A DNA stretch of 7,373 nucleotides from contig SFIY01000038.1 in NCBI GenBank assembly GCA_004555205.1, forward strand, positions 1-7,373. Reading direction: 5' to 3'. Below are positions 1 through 5,676 of this stretch, piece after piece. Positions within the stretch are counted from its first letter, which is position 1, and each line of letters opens with the position of its first letter. Origin of the DNA: Clostridiales bacterium (lineage in GTDB: Bacteria; Bacillota; Clostridia; Oscillospirales; Oscillospiraceae). The notes beneath the pieces were generated by a model. That model saw only the letters and a program-made list of their open reading frames with translations, searched no databases and had not been told where the DNA came from. Both the position numbers and the translations under genes were made by a program.

Positions 1-231
1 GAGGCCACTACTACGGAGATATCCAAGCAGAAAGCACCGAGTACATTTTCGGAGAATATGGCAGTCGCTCGTGAAGGCGGTGAGGCCGCTGGAATTGCCC
101 GGAAAGCAGTGGAGGAGCGCACGGGTGTTCCTGTCATCACACCCAAGAACGCCGCACAGCTCAATCAAGTCGTAACGGACCTGCTGGAGGGCGCAGTCTC
201 CGACACAAAGGAAAAACCGAAAGACAAGTGA
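1..231 (+). CDS. dinD: DinD / BRO-type antirepressor-like protein, C-terminal 76 residues (5' end outside window)
   Basis: Reading frame 1 is open from the first base to a TGA at 229-231 and gives 76 residues. The peptide has the look of the C-terminal tail of DNA-damage-inducible protein D and related prophage antirepressors: an ATTTEISK-type stretch, then VAREGGEAAGIARKAVEERTG and a VITPKNA segment near residues 48-56. In E. coli, DinD is an SOS-induced protein that inhibits RecA filament activity; relatives in Firmicutes are often annotated as damage-inducible or antirepressor proteins. The end is hydrophilic and lysine-rich. Only the tail is visible, so the N-terminal BRO/KilA-like domain cannot be confirmed. 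The gene is followed by a strong terminator, so it ends its own transcription unit. Family recognition is from memory of motif patterns, not a search; a phage antirepressor is the main alternative. Confidence 0.62.
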   Translation, partial: EATTTEISKQKAPSTFSENMAVAREGGEAAGIARKAVEERTGVPVITPKNAAQLNQVVTDLLEGAVSDTKEKPKDK

Positions 232-321
232 GCGTTGCACGTCAAGGTTTTCTTGCCGTCATACGACGATTTTTTGAAAGTAAATTTCGAAAAAAATCTA
301 TAGTGTTGAGGTATGACAGAG

Positions 322-368
322 AAAAGCCGACTTTTTTGCACAATGCAAAAAAGTCGGCTTTTCTTTTT
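322..368 (+). terminator. Intrinsic terminator, 19-bp perfect stem
   Basis: Bases 322-340 and 344-362 are exact reverse complements around the 3-base loop CAA. The stem has a GCCGAC/GTCGGC core flanked by A and T runs, and a T-rich tail continues to 368. It should end the dinD-like transcript about 90 bases after its stop codon. Because the stem itself begins with an A-run, it could work in either direction, but no gene approaches from the right. Confidence 0.88.
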
Positions 369-387
369 GGCATTTTCATGCTACAAT
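358..387 (+). promoter_or_regulatory. Extended -10 promoter for the small membrane protein gene
   Basis: TGCTACAAT at 379-387 is an extended -10 element (TG, one base, then TACAAT, five of six to consensus). No good -35 sits at the normal distance: the T-rich end of the terminator hairpin (about 358-364) occupies that position, as is common for extended -10 promoters. The predicted start is near 394, leaving a leader of about 28 bases before the ATG at 422. Confidence 0.55.
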
Positions 388-421
388 GGGACTGACAAAC
401 GGAAAGCGGCAGGAGGGCCAC

Positions 422-709
422 ATGGAACCTTTCACCATACTGCAGGAGCTGTGGGAATCCGACACCGTCATATTTGCGCTGATCGGATGCGCTGTTGCCG
501 TATGGATCGGCATCCTCCGAAAGCAGCCGGGGAAGCACCTGACCGGTGCGATCATAAGCGCTGCGCTGTACGCCGTTTGTGAAATACTATCGGGCTTACA
601 TACCGGCTACATGCCGGCAATCCTTCTGCTTTTTGTGGGTACGACGGCCTTGGGAAGCTGCATAGGCTGCTTGCTCGTCCGGTTCACTGCAATAGTCGGA
701 AAGAAGTAA
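422..709 (+). CDS. Small three-helix membrane protein, function unknown
   Basis: This encodes 95 residues. I chose the ATG at 422 because AGGAGG ends a few bases upstream (AGGAGG-GCCAC-ATG); an in-frame ATG at 386 lies inside the predicted -10 box and has no ribosome binding site. Hydrophobic segments at about residues 15-33, 41-59 and 63-86 suggest three transmembrane helices with short loops and a basic C-terminus ending GKK. There is no cleavable signal peptide and no motif I can tie to a function. Four cysteines (23, 53, 80, 83) lie in or near the helices. The overall build (short amphipathic start, three helices, length near 95) resembles the small holin-like or accessory membrane proteins often found near phage remnants in Clostridia, and the neighbouring dinD-like gene is compatible with that, but this is only a weak inference. 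It appears monocistronic or read through into the next gene, since no terminator follows. Confidence 0.72.
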   Translation: MEPFTILQELWESDTVIFALIGCAVAVWIGILRKQPGKHLTGAIISAALYAVCEILSGLHTGYMPAILLLFVGTTALGSCIGCLLVRFTAIVGKK

Positions 710-711
710 AT

Positions 712-739
712 TTTGCACGGCTGTGCTGCTTGATACAAT
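712..739 (+). promoter_or_regulatory. Promoter for the C_GCAxxG_C_C protein gene
   Basis: TGATACAAT at 731-739 is another extended -10 box with the same TACAAT hexamer as the promoter upstream of 422. A weak -35, TTTGCA at 712-717, lies 16 bases upstream. It starts right after the stop codon of the small membrane protein. The predicted start is near 746, about 22 bases before the ATG at 768. Confidence 0.55.
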
Positions 740-767
740 CATAAATCATCATAAAGGAGAGTACCGT

Positions 768-1235
768 ATGACACGCAAAGAAAAAGCAATGGCATATTTC
801 CGCCAGGGCTATAACTGCGCCCAGGCAGTGGTGCTGGCCTTCGCCGATTTGACGGATATGGACGAGGCCACGCTGTCCAGAATGAGCTGCTCTTTCGGCG
901 GCGGCATGGGACGGCTGCGCGAGGTGTGCGGCACGGTAACGGGTATGTTCCTGGTGACCGGTCTGCTGCGGGGCTACGACGGAGCGGAAACCGGCGAAGT
1001 CAAGGCGGCGCATTATGCGCGCATCCAGGCCCTTGCCAAGGAGTTTGAAAGACAGAACGGCTCCATCGTGTGCCGCGAGCTGCTGGCGCTGCGCCAAAAA
1101 CACCGCGACGACCCCACACCGGAGGCACGCACAGAGGCGTATTATGCCGGCCGGCCCTGCGCGGAGCTGGTAGGCAGTGCCGCAGAGATCCTGGAGAACT
1201 ATTTGGCGATAGACAGCGGCGAAAACGGCCGGTAA
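768..1235 (+). CDS. C_GCAxxG_C_C family redox-type protein
   Basis: This encodes 155 residues. ATG at 768 is preceded by AAAGGAGA with 7 bases spacing; the frame is open further upstream but without a start-site signal. The protein matches the C_GCAxxG_C_C family, small presumed redox-active or cofactor-binding proteins of anaerobes whose biochemical role is not established. Conserved landmarks are NCAQAV (Cys17), SCSFGGGMG (Cys41), EVCGTVTG (Cys54), GSIVCREL (Cys102) and RPCAELV (Cys131). In many relatives a glycine-cysteine-alanine motif occupies the SFGGG-to-EVCG region; here the cysteine is in VCGTVTG. No signal peptide or membrane helix is present, so it should be cytoplasmic. The next gene follows after 33 bases with no convincing promoter or terminator between them, so the two are probably co-transcribed. 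Confidence 0.87.
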   Translation: MTRKEKAMAYFRQGYNCAQAVVLAFADLTDMDEATLSRMSCSFGGGMGRLREVCGTVTGMFLVTGLLRGYDGAETGEVKAAHYARIQALAKEFERQNGSIVCRELLALRQKHRDDPTPEARTEAYYAGRPCAELVGSAAEILENYLAIDSGENGR

Positions 1236-1268
1236 AATAAAGGTATTATGGGAAAAGGAGAGAGAACG

Positions 1269-1946
1269 ATGAAGTATGAAATCAAGGGCGAACCGATGCC
1301 CGTTGTGATCTGCGAACTGGAAGCAGGCGAGAGTATGATTACCGAGCGGGGCTCCATGGTGTGGATGAGCCCCAACATGGAGATGGAGACCTCCGCAGGG
1401 GGACTGGGCAAGGCGTTTGGCCGTATGTTCACCGGTGAGTCCATCTTCCGCAACATCTATACCGCCAGGGGCGGCCACGGCATGATCGCCTTTGCCTCCA
1501 GCTTCCCCGGCGCGATCCGCGTGGTGGAGATCACGCCCGATCATCCCGTGGTGGCGCAGAAGGCCTCCTTCCTGGCGGCCACCAGCGGCGTGGAGCTGTC
1601 CGTGTTCTTCCAGAAGAAGGCGGCTGCCGGTTTCTTCGGCGGCGAGGGCTTCATTATGCAGAAGCTCTCCGGACGCGGCCTGGCTTTTCTGGAAATCGAC
1701 GGCTCCGCCGTGGAATATGAGCTGCAGGCCGGTCAGCAGCTCATCGTGGATTCCGGCAATCTGGCCATGATGAGCGATACCTGCAAAATGGATATTCGGA
1801 CGGTCAAGGGCATGAAGAATGTGATCTTCGGCGGTGAGGGCCTGTTCAACACGGTGGTCACCGGCCCGGGTCGTGTGACGCTGCAGACCATGCCTCTGGT
1901 CAACTTCGCCGGTACCATCGCCACCTATATCCCCAGCAAGGGATGA
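1269..1946 (+). CDS. TIGR00266 / AIM24-like family protein
   Basis: This encodes 225 residues. I chose the ATG at 1269 (MKYEIKG) because AAGGAGA lies about 8 bases upstream; an in-frame ATG at 1248 would add seven residues but would place this Shine-Dalgarno inside the coding region. The protein matches the TIGR00266 family of beta-strand-rich proteins related to mitochondrial AIM24: the start MKYEIKGEPMPVV, then the glycine-rich ERGSMVWMSPN and TSAGGLGKAFGRMFTGES segments, a central GFFGGEGFIMQKLSG stretch, and the closing FGGEGLFNTVVTGPGRV and PLVNFAGTIATYIP. The bacterial role is not known. Length is normal for the family, and there is no signal peptide or membrane helix. It is probably the second gene of a unit with the redox-type protein at 768 and ends at a hairpin shared with the convergent phosphatase gene. 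Confidence 0.9.
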   Translation: MKYEIKGEPMPVVICELEAGESMITERGSMVWMSPNMEMETSAGGLGKAFGRMFTGESIFRNIYTARGGHGMIAFASSFPGAIRVVEITPDHPVVAQKASFLAATSGVELSVFFQKKAAAGFFGGEGFIMQKLSGRGLAFLEIDGSAVEYELQAGQQLIVDSGNLAMMSDTCKMDIRTVKGMKNVIFGGEGLFNTVVTGPGRVTLQTMPLVNFAGTIATYIPSKG

Positions 1947-1955
1947 TTTTCCGCG

Positions 1956-1991
1956 AAAAAATACCGCTTCCTCACGGAAGCGGTATTTTTT
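1956..1991. terminator. Bidirectional terminator between convergent genes
   Basis: Bases 1956-1971 and 1976-1991 form a perfect 16-bp inverted repeat around the loop TCAC, with A6 on the left and T6 on the right, so it has a U-tract on both strands. It serves the TIGR00266 gene from the left and the histidine phosphatase gene from the right. The phosphatase stop codon (1990-1992) overlaps its outer edge by two bases. Confidence 0.9.
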
Positions 1992-2562
1992 ATGGAATGG
2001 GATGGTAGGAAACCGGCGTTTTGCCGTCAAAGAGCACCTGATAGCCTGTGCCGGGGTCCGGTGTGCGCAGATAGCGGCTGTTTTCCATAGGGAACCACTC
2101 GCCCAGCAGGGTGGCGATCACGCCGCCGTGGATGAGGCACACGGCGTCCTCGCCCTGTGCGACGATGGGCGCGATGGCGGCCATGACCCGGCGGGTAAAG
2201 TCGCGGACACACTCGCCGTTGGGGCAGGCATTGGCCTCCACATCGCCGCTGCACCATGTGCGAAAGGCTTCGTCGTGTTCCAGGTCACCTTCGTAGGCGC
2301 GCATCTCGAAGTCGCCGAAATTGAACTCACGCAGGCCGTCCACCACGGTGTAGGGCACATCGCCGTACAGAATCCACAGGGTCTGCCGGGTGCGGCAGAG
2401 GGGCGAGGTGTAGTAGTGATCGGCAGTGGGATAGGGATGTGCCGCGGCGAGGCGGCGCAGCGCCTCCTCGCCCTCGGGGAGCAGGGGAATATCCGCCGCT
2501 CCGTAATACAGGCGGCGTGCGTTGCCCTCGGTAATGCCGTGACGGATCAATGTCAGCTTCAT
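1990..2562 (-). CDS. Histidine phosphatase family protein (phosphoglycerate mutase-like; possibly CobC-like)
   Basis: This encodes 190 residues. The start (MKLTLIRHG) is set by GGGAGGT with 7 bases spacing; upstream in-frame codons lack a ribosome site. Catalytic landmarks are all present: the phosphohistidine motif RHG (Arg7, His8, Gly9) followed by TEGN, SPLCRTRQT (53-61) with Arg57, the acid Glu79 in LREFNFGDFE, and the second histidine His145 in LIHGG. These enzymes remove phosphate from small substrates through a phosphohistidine intermediate, in the cytoplasm. The family covers phosphoglycerate mutase, alpha-ribazole phosphatase (CobC) and broad-specificity phosphatases; the start MKLxLIRHGxTEGN with LYYGxxDIPL resembles clostridial proteins often labelled alpha-ribazole phosphatase, but substrate cannot be read from sequence. 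It is divergent from the ABC importer operon. Confidence 0.92.
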   Translation of the reverse strand: MKLTLIRHGITEGNARRLYYGAADIPLLPEGEEALRRLAAAHPYPTADHYYTSPLCRTRQTLWILYGDVPYTVVDGLREFNFGDFEMRAYEGDLEHDEAFRTWCSGDVEANACPNGECVRDFTRRVMAAIAPIVAQGEDAVCLIHGGVIATLLGEWFPMENSRYLRTPDPGTGYQVLFDGKTPVSYHPIP

Positions 2563-2592
2563 GGTGGTGACCTCCCGGGATAATTTTGCTCT

Positions 2593-2621
2593 ACCATACC
2601 ACAATGCGACGGATTTTGCAA
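2593..2621 (-). promoter_or_regulatory. Promoter of the histidine phosphatase gene
   Basis: Reading the minus strand, TTGCAA (2621-2616) and TATGGT (2598-2593) are separated by 17 bases, and TG one base before the -10 makes it an extended -10 (TGGTATGGT). The predicted start is near 2586, giving a leader of roughly 24 bases that contains the GGGAGGT ribosome site. Confidence 0.5.
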
Positions 2622-2632
2622 CGGTAAAACAT

Positions 2633-2644
2633 CCCCCCGGGGGG
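2633..2644. repeat. C6G6 palindrome between divergent promoters
   Basis: Six C followed by six G form a perfect 12-base palindrome in the otherwise AT-rich gap between the two divergent promoters. It lies just upstream of the importer -35 and just upstream of the phosphatase -35. It has no loop, so it is more likely a protein-binding or structural site than a terminator; the function is unknown. Confidence 0.5.
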
Positions 2645-2645
2645 C

Positions 2646-2674
2646 TTCACTTGGGTAAAATAATACAGTATAAT
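2646..2674 (+). promoter_or_regulatory. Promoter of the ABC importer-methyltransferase operon
   Basis: A consensus -10, TATAAT, lies at 2669-2674, with TTCACT at 2646-2651 (four of six) as -35 and 17 bases between them. The predicted start is near 2681, about 31 bases before the permease ATG, so the leader is too short for a riboswitch. Confidence 0.65.
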
Positions 2675-2679
2675 GGCCA

Positions 2680-2692
2680 TATCCTAAGGATA
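2680..2692. promoter_or_regulatory. Operator-like palindrome at the importer transcription start
   Basis: TATCCT-A-AGGATA is a perfect 13-base inverted repeat located at the predicted transcription start of the importer operon, directly after a second small palindrome, ATGGCCAT (2673-2680). A repressor bound here would block transcription, as expected for a metal- or ligand-responsive importer. It does not match the classical Fur box and only loosely recalls the AGG/CCT half-sites of DtxR-type sites, so the regulator is unknown. Confidence 0.42.
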
Positions 2693-2711
2693 AAAAAGGA
2701 ATCGTATCGAT

Positions 2712-3749
2712 ATGAACGTGAGAAAAAAGCGCGGCGTTATGATCGCACTGGCTGCCGCCGTTATCCTGATGGCGCTGGTGTGTCTGTTCATCGGCTCGTC
2801 CCATATGTCCCTCGGCGACTGCCTGAGGGCGCTGACGAAGTCCGGTGACCCGGCGGCCGTGCGTATCATTTGGAATATCCGTATTCCCCGCGTTCTGGCG
2901 GCGGTCATCGCCGGCGCAGGACTGTCTGTTTCGGGCCTGATGATGCAGACCACGCTGAACAATTCCATGGCTTCGCCCTCCACGCTGGGCGTGTCCAATG
3001 CGGCGGTGTTCGGCGCCAATCTCTCCATAATTGCCTTTGCCGGCGGTTTTCTGAGTACCGGCAACAACCTGCAAAGCTACGCGGTGAGCGCCAATCCCTA
3101 TGCCACAAGCGTGATGGCGTTCTTGTTTTCTACCGCGTCCATTCTGCTGATTCTGGCGCTTTGCAGAATCCGCGCGTTTTCGCCCAATGTGGTAGTGCTG
3201 GCGGGTATCGCCATCGGCTCGGTGTGGACGGCGGCTACCACCGTTTTGCAGTTCTACGCCACGGATGTGGGGCTGTCCGCCGCCGTGATCTGGAGCTTCG
3301 GCGATCTGGGCCGCGCTACCTACCGCACCGACGCCATCATGTTCGTTGCGGTGGCCCTCAGTACGGTGTTCTTCCTGTTGCTGTCGTGGCACTATAACGC
3401 GCTTTTAAGCGGGGAAGCCACCGCCAAGAGCATGGGTGTGCGCGTGGACGGACTGCGTTTTGCCTCGCTCCTGCTGTCCTCGGTTATTACGGCGGTGTGC
3501 GTGTCGTTTTTGGGCGTCATCGGTTTTGTGGGCATCATCTGTCCCCATGTGGTGAAGAAGCTGCTGGGACAGGATCACCGCCTGTCCATCCCCGCCTCGG
3601 CACTTTGCGGCAGCTTGCTGCTGCTGGCGGCGGATACGCTCTCCCGCAGTCTGGGCAACGGCTCGGCGCTGCCTGTGGGCGCGATCACATCGCTTTTGGG
3701 CGCACCTTTCTTTATCGCCATCATTTTTTCAAAGAAGGAGAACGGCTGA
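2712..3749 (+). CDS. FecCD-family ABC importer permease (iron-siderophore / haem / corrinoid type)
   Basis: This encodes 345 residues, normal for the family. ATG at 2712 follows AAAAAAGGA, spaced about 11 bases, slightly long. It is the membrane subunit of a type II ABC importer and would act as a homodimer, since only one permease gene is present. The N-terminus is basic, followed by a first helix at about 9-29. Family landmarks are RIPRVLAAVIAGAGLSVSG from Arg57, the MQTTLNN...ASPSTLGVSNAA segment, the coupling motif GVIGFVGIICPH (268-279), and LPVGAITSLLGAPFF from Leu320. About ten hydrophobic segments are visible, consistent with the BtuC/FhuB fold. The MQTTLNN..SPSTLGVSNAA version differs from the common LLRNPLADP.LLGVSSGA form and matches a group seen in Clostridia. 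It overlaps the ATPase gene by one base (TGATG), indicating translational coupling. Substrate is not determined by sequence. Confidence 0.93.
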   Translation: MNVRKKRGVMIALAAAVILMALVCLFIGSSHMSLGDCLRALTKSGDPAAVRIIWNIRIPRVLAAVIAGAGLSVSGLMMQTTLNNSMASPSTLGVSNAAVFGANLSIIAFAGGFLSTGNNLQSYAVSANPYATSVMAFLFSTASILLILALCRIRAFSPNVVVLAGIAIGSVWTAATTVLQFYATDVGLSAAVIWSFGDLGRATYRTDAIMFVAVALSTVFFLLLSWHYNALLSGEATAKSMGVRVDGLRFASLLLSSVITAVCVSFLGVIGFVGIICPHVVKKLLGQDHRLSIPASALCGSLLLLAADTLSRSLGNGSALPVGAITSLLGAPFFIAIIFSKKENG

Positions 3750-4513
3750 TGTTGACGATTGAAAACCTGCAATTTCGCTACGGCAAGCGTTCTCCTCAAG
3801 TGCTGCGGGGCGTGGATCTAACGCTGCAGGACGGCGAGATCGGCATTATTCTGGGCAAGAACGGCTGCGGTAAGACCACGCTGTTTCAAAATATTCTGGG
3901 CATCAACGATCCCGATGAGGGGCGGATGCTGTTTGACGGGGAGGATTTGCTGCATATGCCCCGTCGCCAACGGGCAAGGCGCATCGCCTATGTGCCCCAG
4001 CATATCCACTTCGGCGCACTGAGCGTATTCGACTCGGTGCTCATGGGCCGCGTGTCCTATTTCGGCCTGCGTGCGGGGCAGGAGGACTGCGACGCGGTGA
4101 GATCGATCCTGCGGGAGATGCAGTTGGAGGATTTTGCCCGGCGCAATGCCGAGGAGCTGTCCGGCGGCGAAAAGCAAAAGATCGCCATTGCCCGCGCCAT
4201 GGCGCAGCAGCCGCGTCTGCTGGTGTTCGATGAGCCTACCGGCAACCTGGACATTGCCAACGAGCAGCTTATCGTGGAGGAGACCAAAAAGCTGGCGCGG
4301 GAAAAGCGCGTGGCGATTTTAAGCTCCCTGCACGATCTCAATCAGGCGCTGGACATGGGCGACCGCTTCTTTTTCATGAAAGACGGCGTTATCAAATATA
4401 CCGGCGGCAAGGAGATGTTCACGCCGGAGGTTATGGAAGATATTTTCGACATCCGCGTAAGAGTTGTGGAGGTTGACGGACAAAAAATCATCATCGGAGG
4501 GAAAAAACAATGA
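3749..4513 (+). CDS. ABC transporter ATP-binding protein of the FecE/BtuD type
   Basis: This encodes 254 residues. The ATG overlaps the permease stop codon, with AAGGAG in the end of the permease gene as ribosome site. It powers the importer from the cytoplasmic face. All catalytic motifs are intact: Walker A GKNGCGKTT (36-44), Q-loop Gln84 in YVPQH, signature LSGGE (137-141), Walker B LLVFDE (157-162) with catalytic Glu162, D-loop NLD (166-168) and switch His195 in SSLHDLN. The last 50 or so residues, including the MFTPEVMEDIFDIRVRVVEVDGQKIII segment, form the short C-terminal tail seen in FecE-type ATPases. It overlaps the binding-protein gene by four bases (ATGA). The 1- and 4-base overlaps make a tightly coupled operon. 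Confidence 0.95.
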   Translation: MLTIENLQFRYGKRSPQVLRGVDLTLQDGEIGIILGKNGCGKTTLFQNILGINDPDEGRMLFDGEDLLHMPRRQRARRIAYVPQHIHFGALSVFDSVLMGRVSYFGLRAGQEDCDAVRSILREMQLEDFARRNAEELSGGEKQKIAIARAMAQQPRLLVFDEPTGNLDIANEQLIVEETKKLAREKRVAILSSLHDLNQALDMGDRFFFMKDGVIKYTGGKEMFTPEVMEDIFDIRVRVVEVDGQKIIIGGKKQ

Positions 4514-5664
4514 AAAGGAAGAGATGCATCACATTGCTGCTGGCGCTTATGATGGCACTGAGCCTGTGCGCCTGCGGCCGCAGCGAAGCGGAGGACACGG
4601 AACCGGCGGAAACCGCCGTCACCGACCGGATCGGCCGCACCGTGGCCGTGACGCCCGGCAGCTACAAGCGCGTGGTATGTATCGGCGCCGGTGCGCTGCG
4701 GATGTACAGCTATATCGGCGACACGGCGCTGCTGTGCGGCGTGGAGGACATCGACAACACCTCATTGTCCCAGCGGCCCAAAATGTTCGACAGCGTGGCA
4801 AGACCCTATATGCTCTCCTACGGCGACACCTTTGCCGCCCTGCCCTCCTGCGGCGTAGGCGGCCCCAACGCACAGGCGGCAGAGGCGGAGAAAATCCTCT
4901 CCTGCACGCCGGACATCGTTATCTCCGAATACGAGGATGTGGAGAAGGCAGACGCTCTGCAGGAGCAGATCGGCGTGCCGGTCATTACCCTCAGTTCCGG
5001 ACCGGACGGCGTGTTTGACGAGGATTTTGCTCAGAGCATGACCCTGCTGGGCACCATCTTCGATGAGGAAGAAAAGGCGGCGGCGCTGATTTCCTTCATC
5101 CGTGCGCAGGCTGATGAGATCAGCAAACGCACCGCCGATGTGACCGACAAGCCCCATGTGTATATCTGCGGCTTGGGCAACTGGGGCACGACCGACCACC
5201 TGATGACGTCGCCTGACTATGTCGCCTTTGACATCGCCCATATCAGCAATGTGGTCACCGATCTGGCGTCCAAGGGTGTGCAGCCCATCGAGGAGGAGAA
5301 GTTCACCGCACTGGGCAGCGACATGGACATCATCATCATGGACGCCGCTGCCGTGAAGAACATCAAGCCCCTATATGCCGAGGACAACACCATGTTCGAT
5401 AGCTGCAAGGCCTGGCAGAACGGCGAGGTTTATCTGCAGATGGCCTATAATGCCTACTACACCAACTACGAGATAGCGCTCATCAACACCTGGTTCATCG
5501 CCAAGACGGTCTATCCCGACCTGTTTGCCGACATCGACATGACCGAAAAGACCAACGAGGTCACACAGGCGTTCTTCGGCAAGGATCTGGCAGCGGAGAT
5601 TTTCGCCTGTCCCTCCAGCTTCGGCGGTTACCGGAAGATCGACACCGCCACCTTCTTCGACTGA
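4510..5664 (+). CDS. ABC importer substrate-binding lipoprotein (class III, FecB/BtuF type)
   Basis: This encodes 384 residues. The start at 4510 follows GGAGGG at 8 bases. The N-terminus is a lipoprotein signal: basic KRKR, a hydrophobic core to about residue 19, then LCAC with Cys22 as the likely lipid-anchored residue, so it should be tethered to the outer face of the membrane. An acidic linker follows, then the family start VTDRIGRTVAVTPG (37-50) and RVVCIGAGALRMYSYIG (54-70), as in Fe-siderophore, haem or B12 binding proteins, where this strand-turn opens the first lobe. The second lobe starts around KPHVYICGLGNWGTTDHLMTSP. The chain is about 60-80 residues longer than a typical BtuF and has inserts between lobes. 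Ligand-contacting residues cannot be assigned by eye. Its place directly after the permease and ATPase identifies it as their partner. Confidence 0.93.
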   Translation: MKRKRCITLLLALMMALSLCACGRSEAEDTEPAETAVTDRIGRTVAVTPGSYKRVVCIGAGALRMYSYIGDTALLCGVEDIDNTSLSQRPKMFDSVARPYMLSYGDTFAALPSCGVGGPNAQAAEAEKILSCTPDIVISEYEDVEKADALQEQIGVPVITLSSGPDGVFDEDFAQSMTLLGTIFDEEEKAAALISFIRAQADEISKRTADVTDKPHVYICGLGNWGTTDHLMTSPDYVAFDIAHISNVVTDLASKGVQPIEEEKFTALGSDMDIIIMDAAAVKNIKPLYAEDNTMFDSCKAWQNGEVYLQMAYNAYYTNYEIALINTWFIAKTVYPDLFADIDMTEKTNEVTQAFFGKDLAAEIFACPSSFGGYRKIDTATFFD

Positions 5665-5676
5665 CAGGAGCACCTT

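Noticed and set aside
3..74. Frame 3 is also open over the first 74 bases, raising the idea of a frameshift in the dinD-like gene.
   Set aside because: The frame-1 peptide is continuous and family-like throughout; the frame-3 peptide resembles nothing I know.
274..304. TTGAAA and TATAGT forming a possible promoter before the first terminator.
   Set aside because: Spacing is 19 bases and a transcript would start only about 11 bases before the terminator hairpin, so it would serve no gene.
684..2030. A 448-codon open frame on the minus strand opposite the redox-type and TIGR00266 genes.
   Set aside because: It lies antisense to two well-supported genes, crosses a terminator hairpin, has low-complexity His/Gly/Ala-rich composition typical of GC-rich shadow frames and no recognisable domain.
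2002..2583. A 193-codon plus-strand frame opposite the histidine phosphatase gene.
   Set aside because: The phosphatase has all catalytic motifs and a proper ribosome site; the opposite frame shows no domain.
2563..2711. Possible cobalamin or other riboswitch ahead of the importer operon.
   Set aside because: The predicted leader is about 30 bases and no B12-box or other conserved aptamer pattern is visible.
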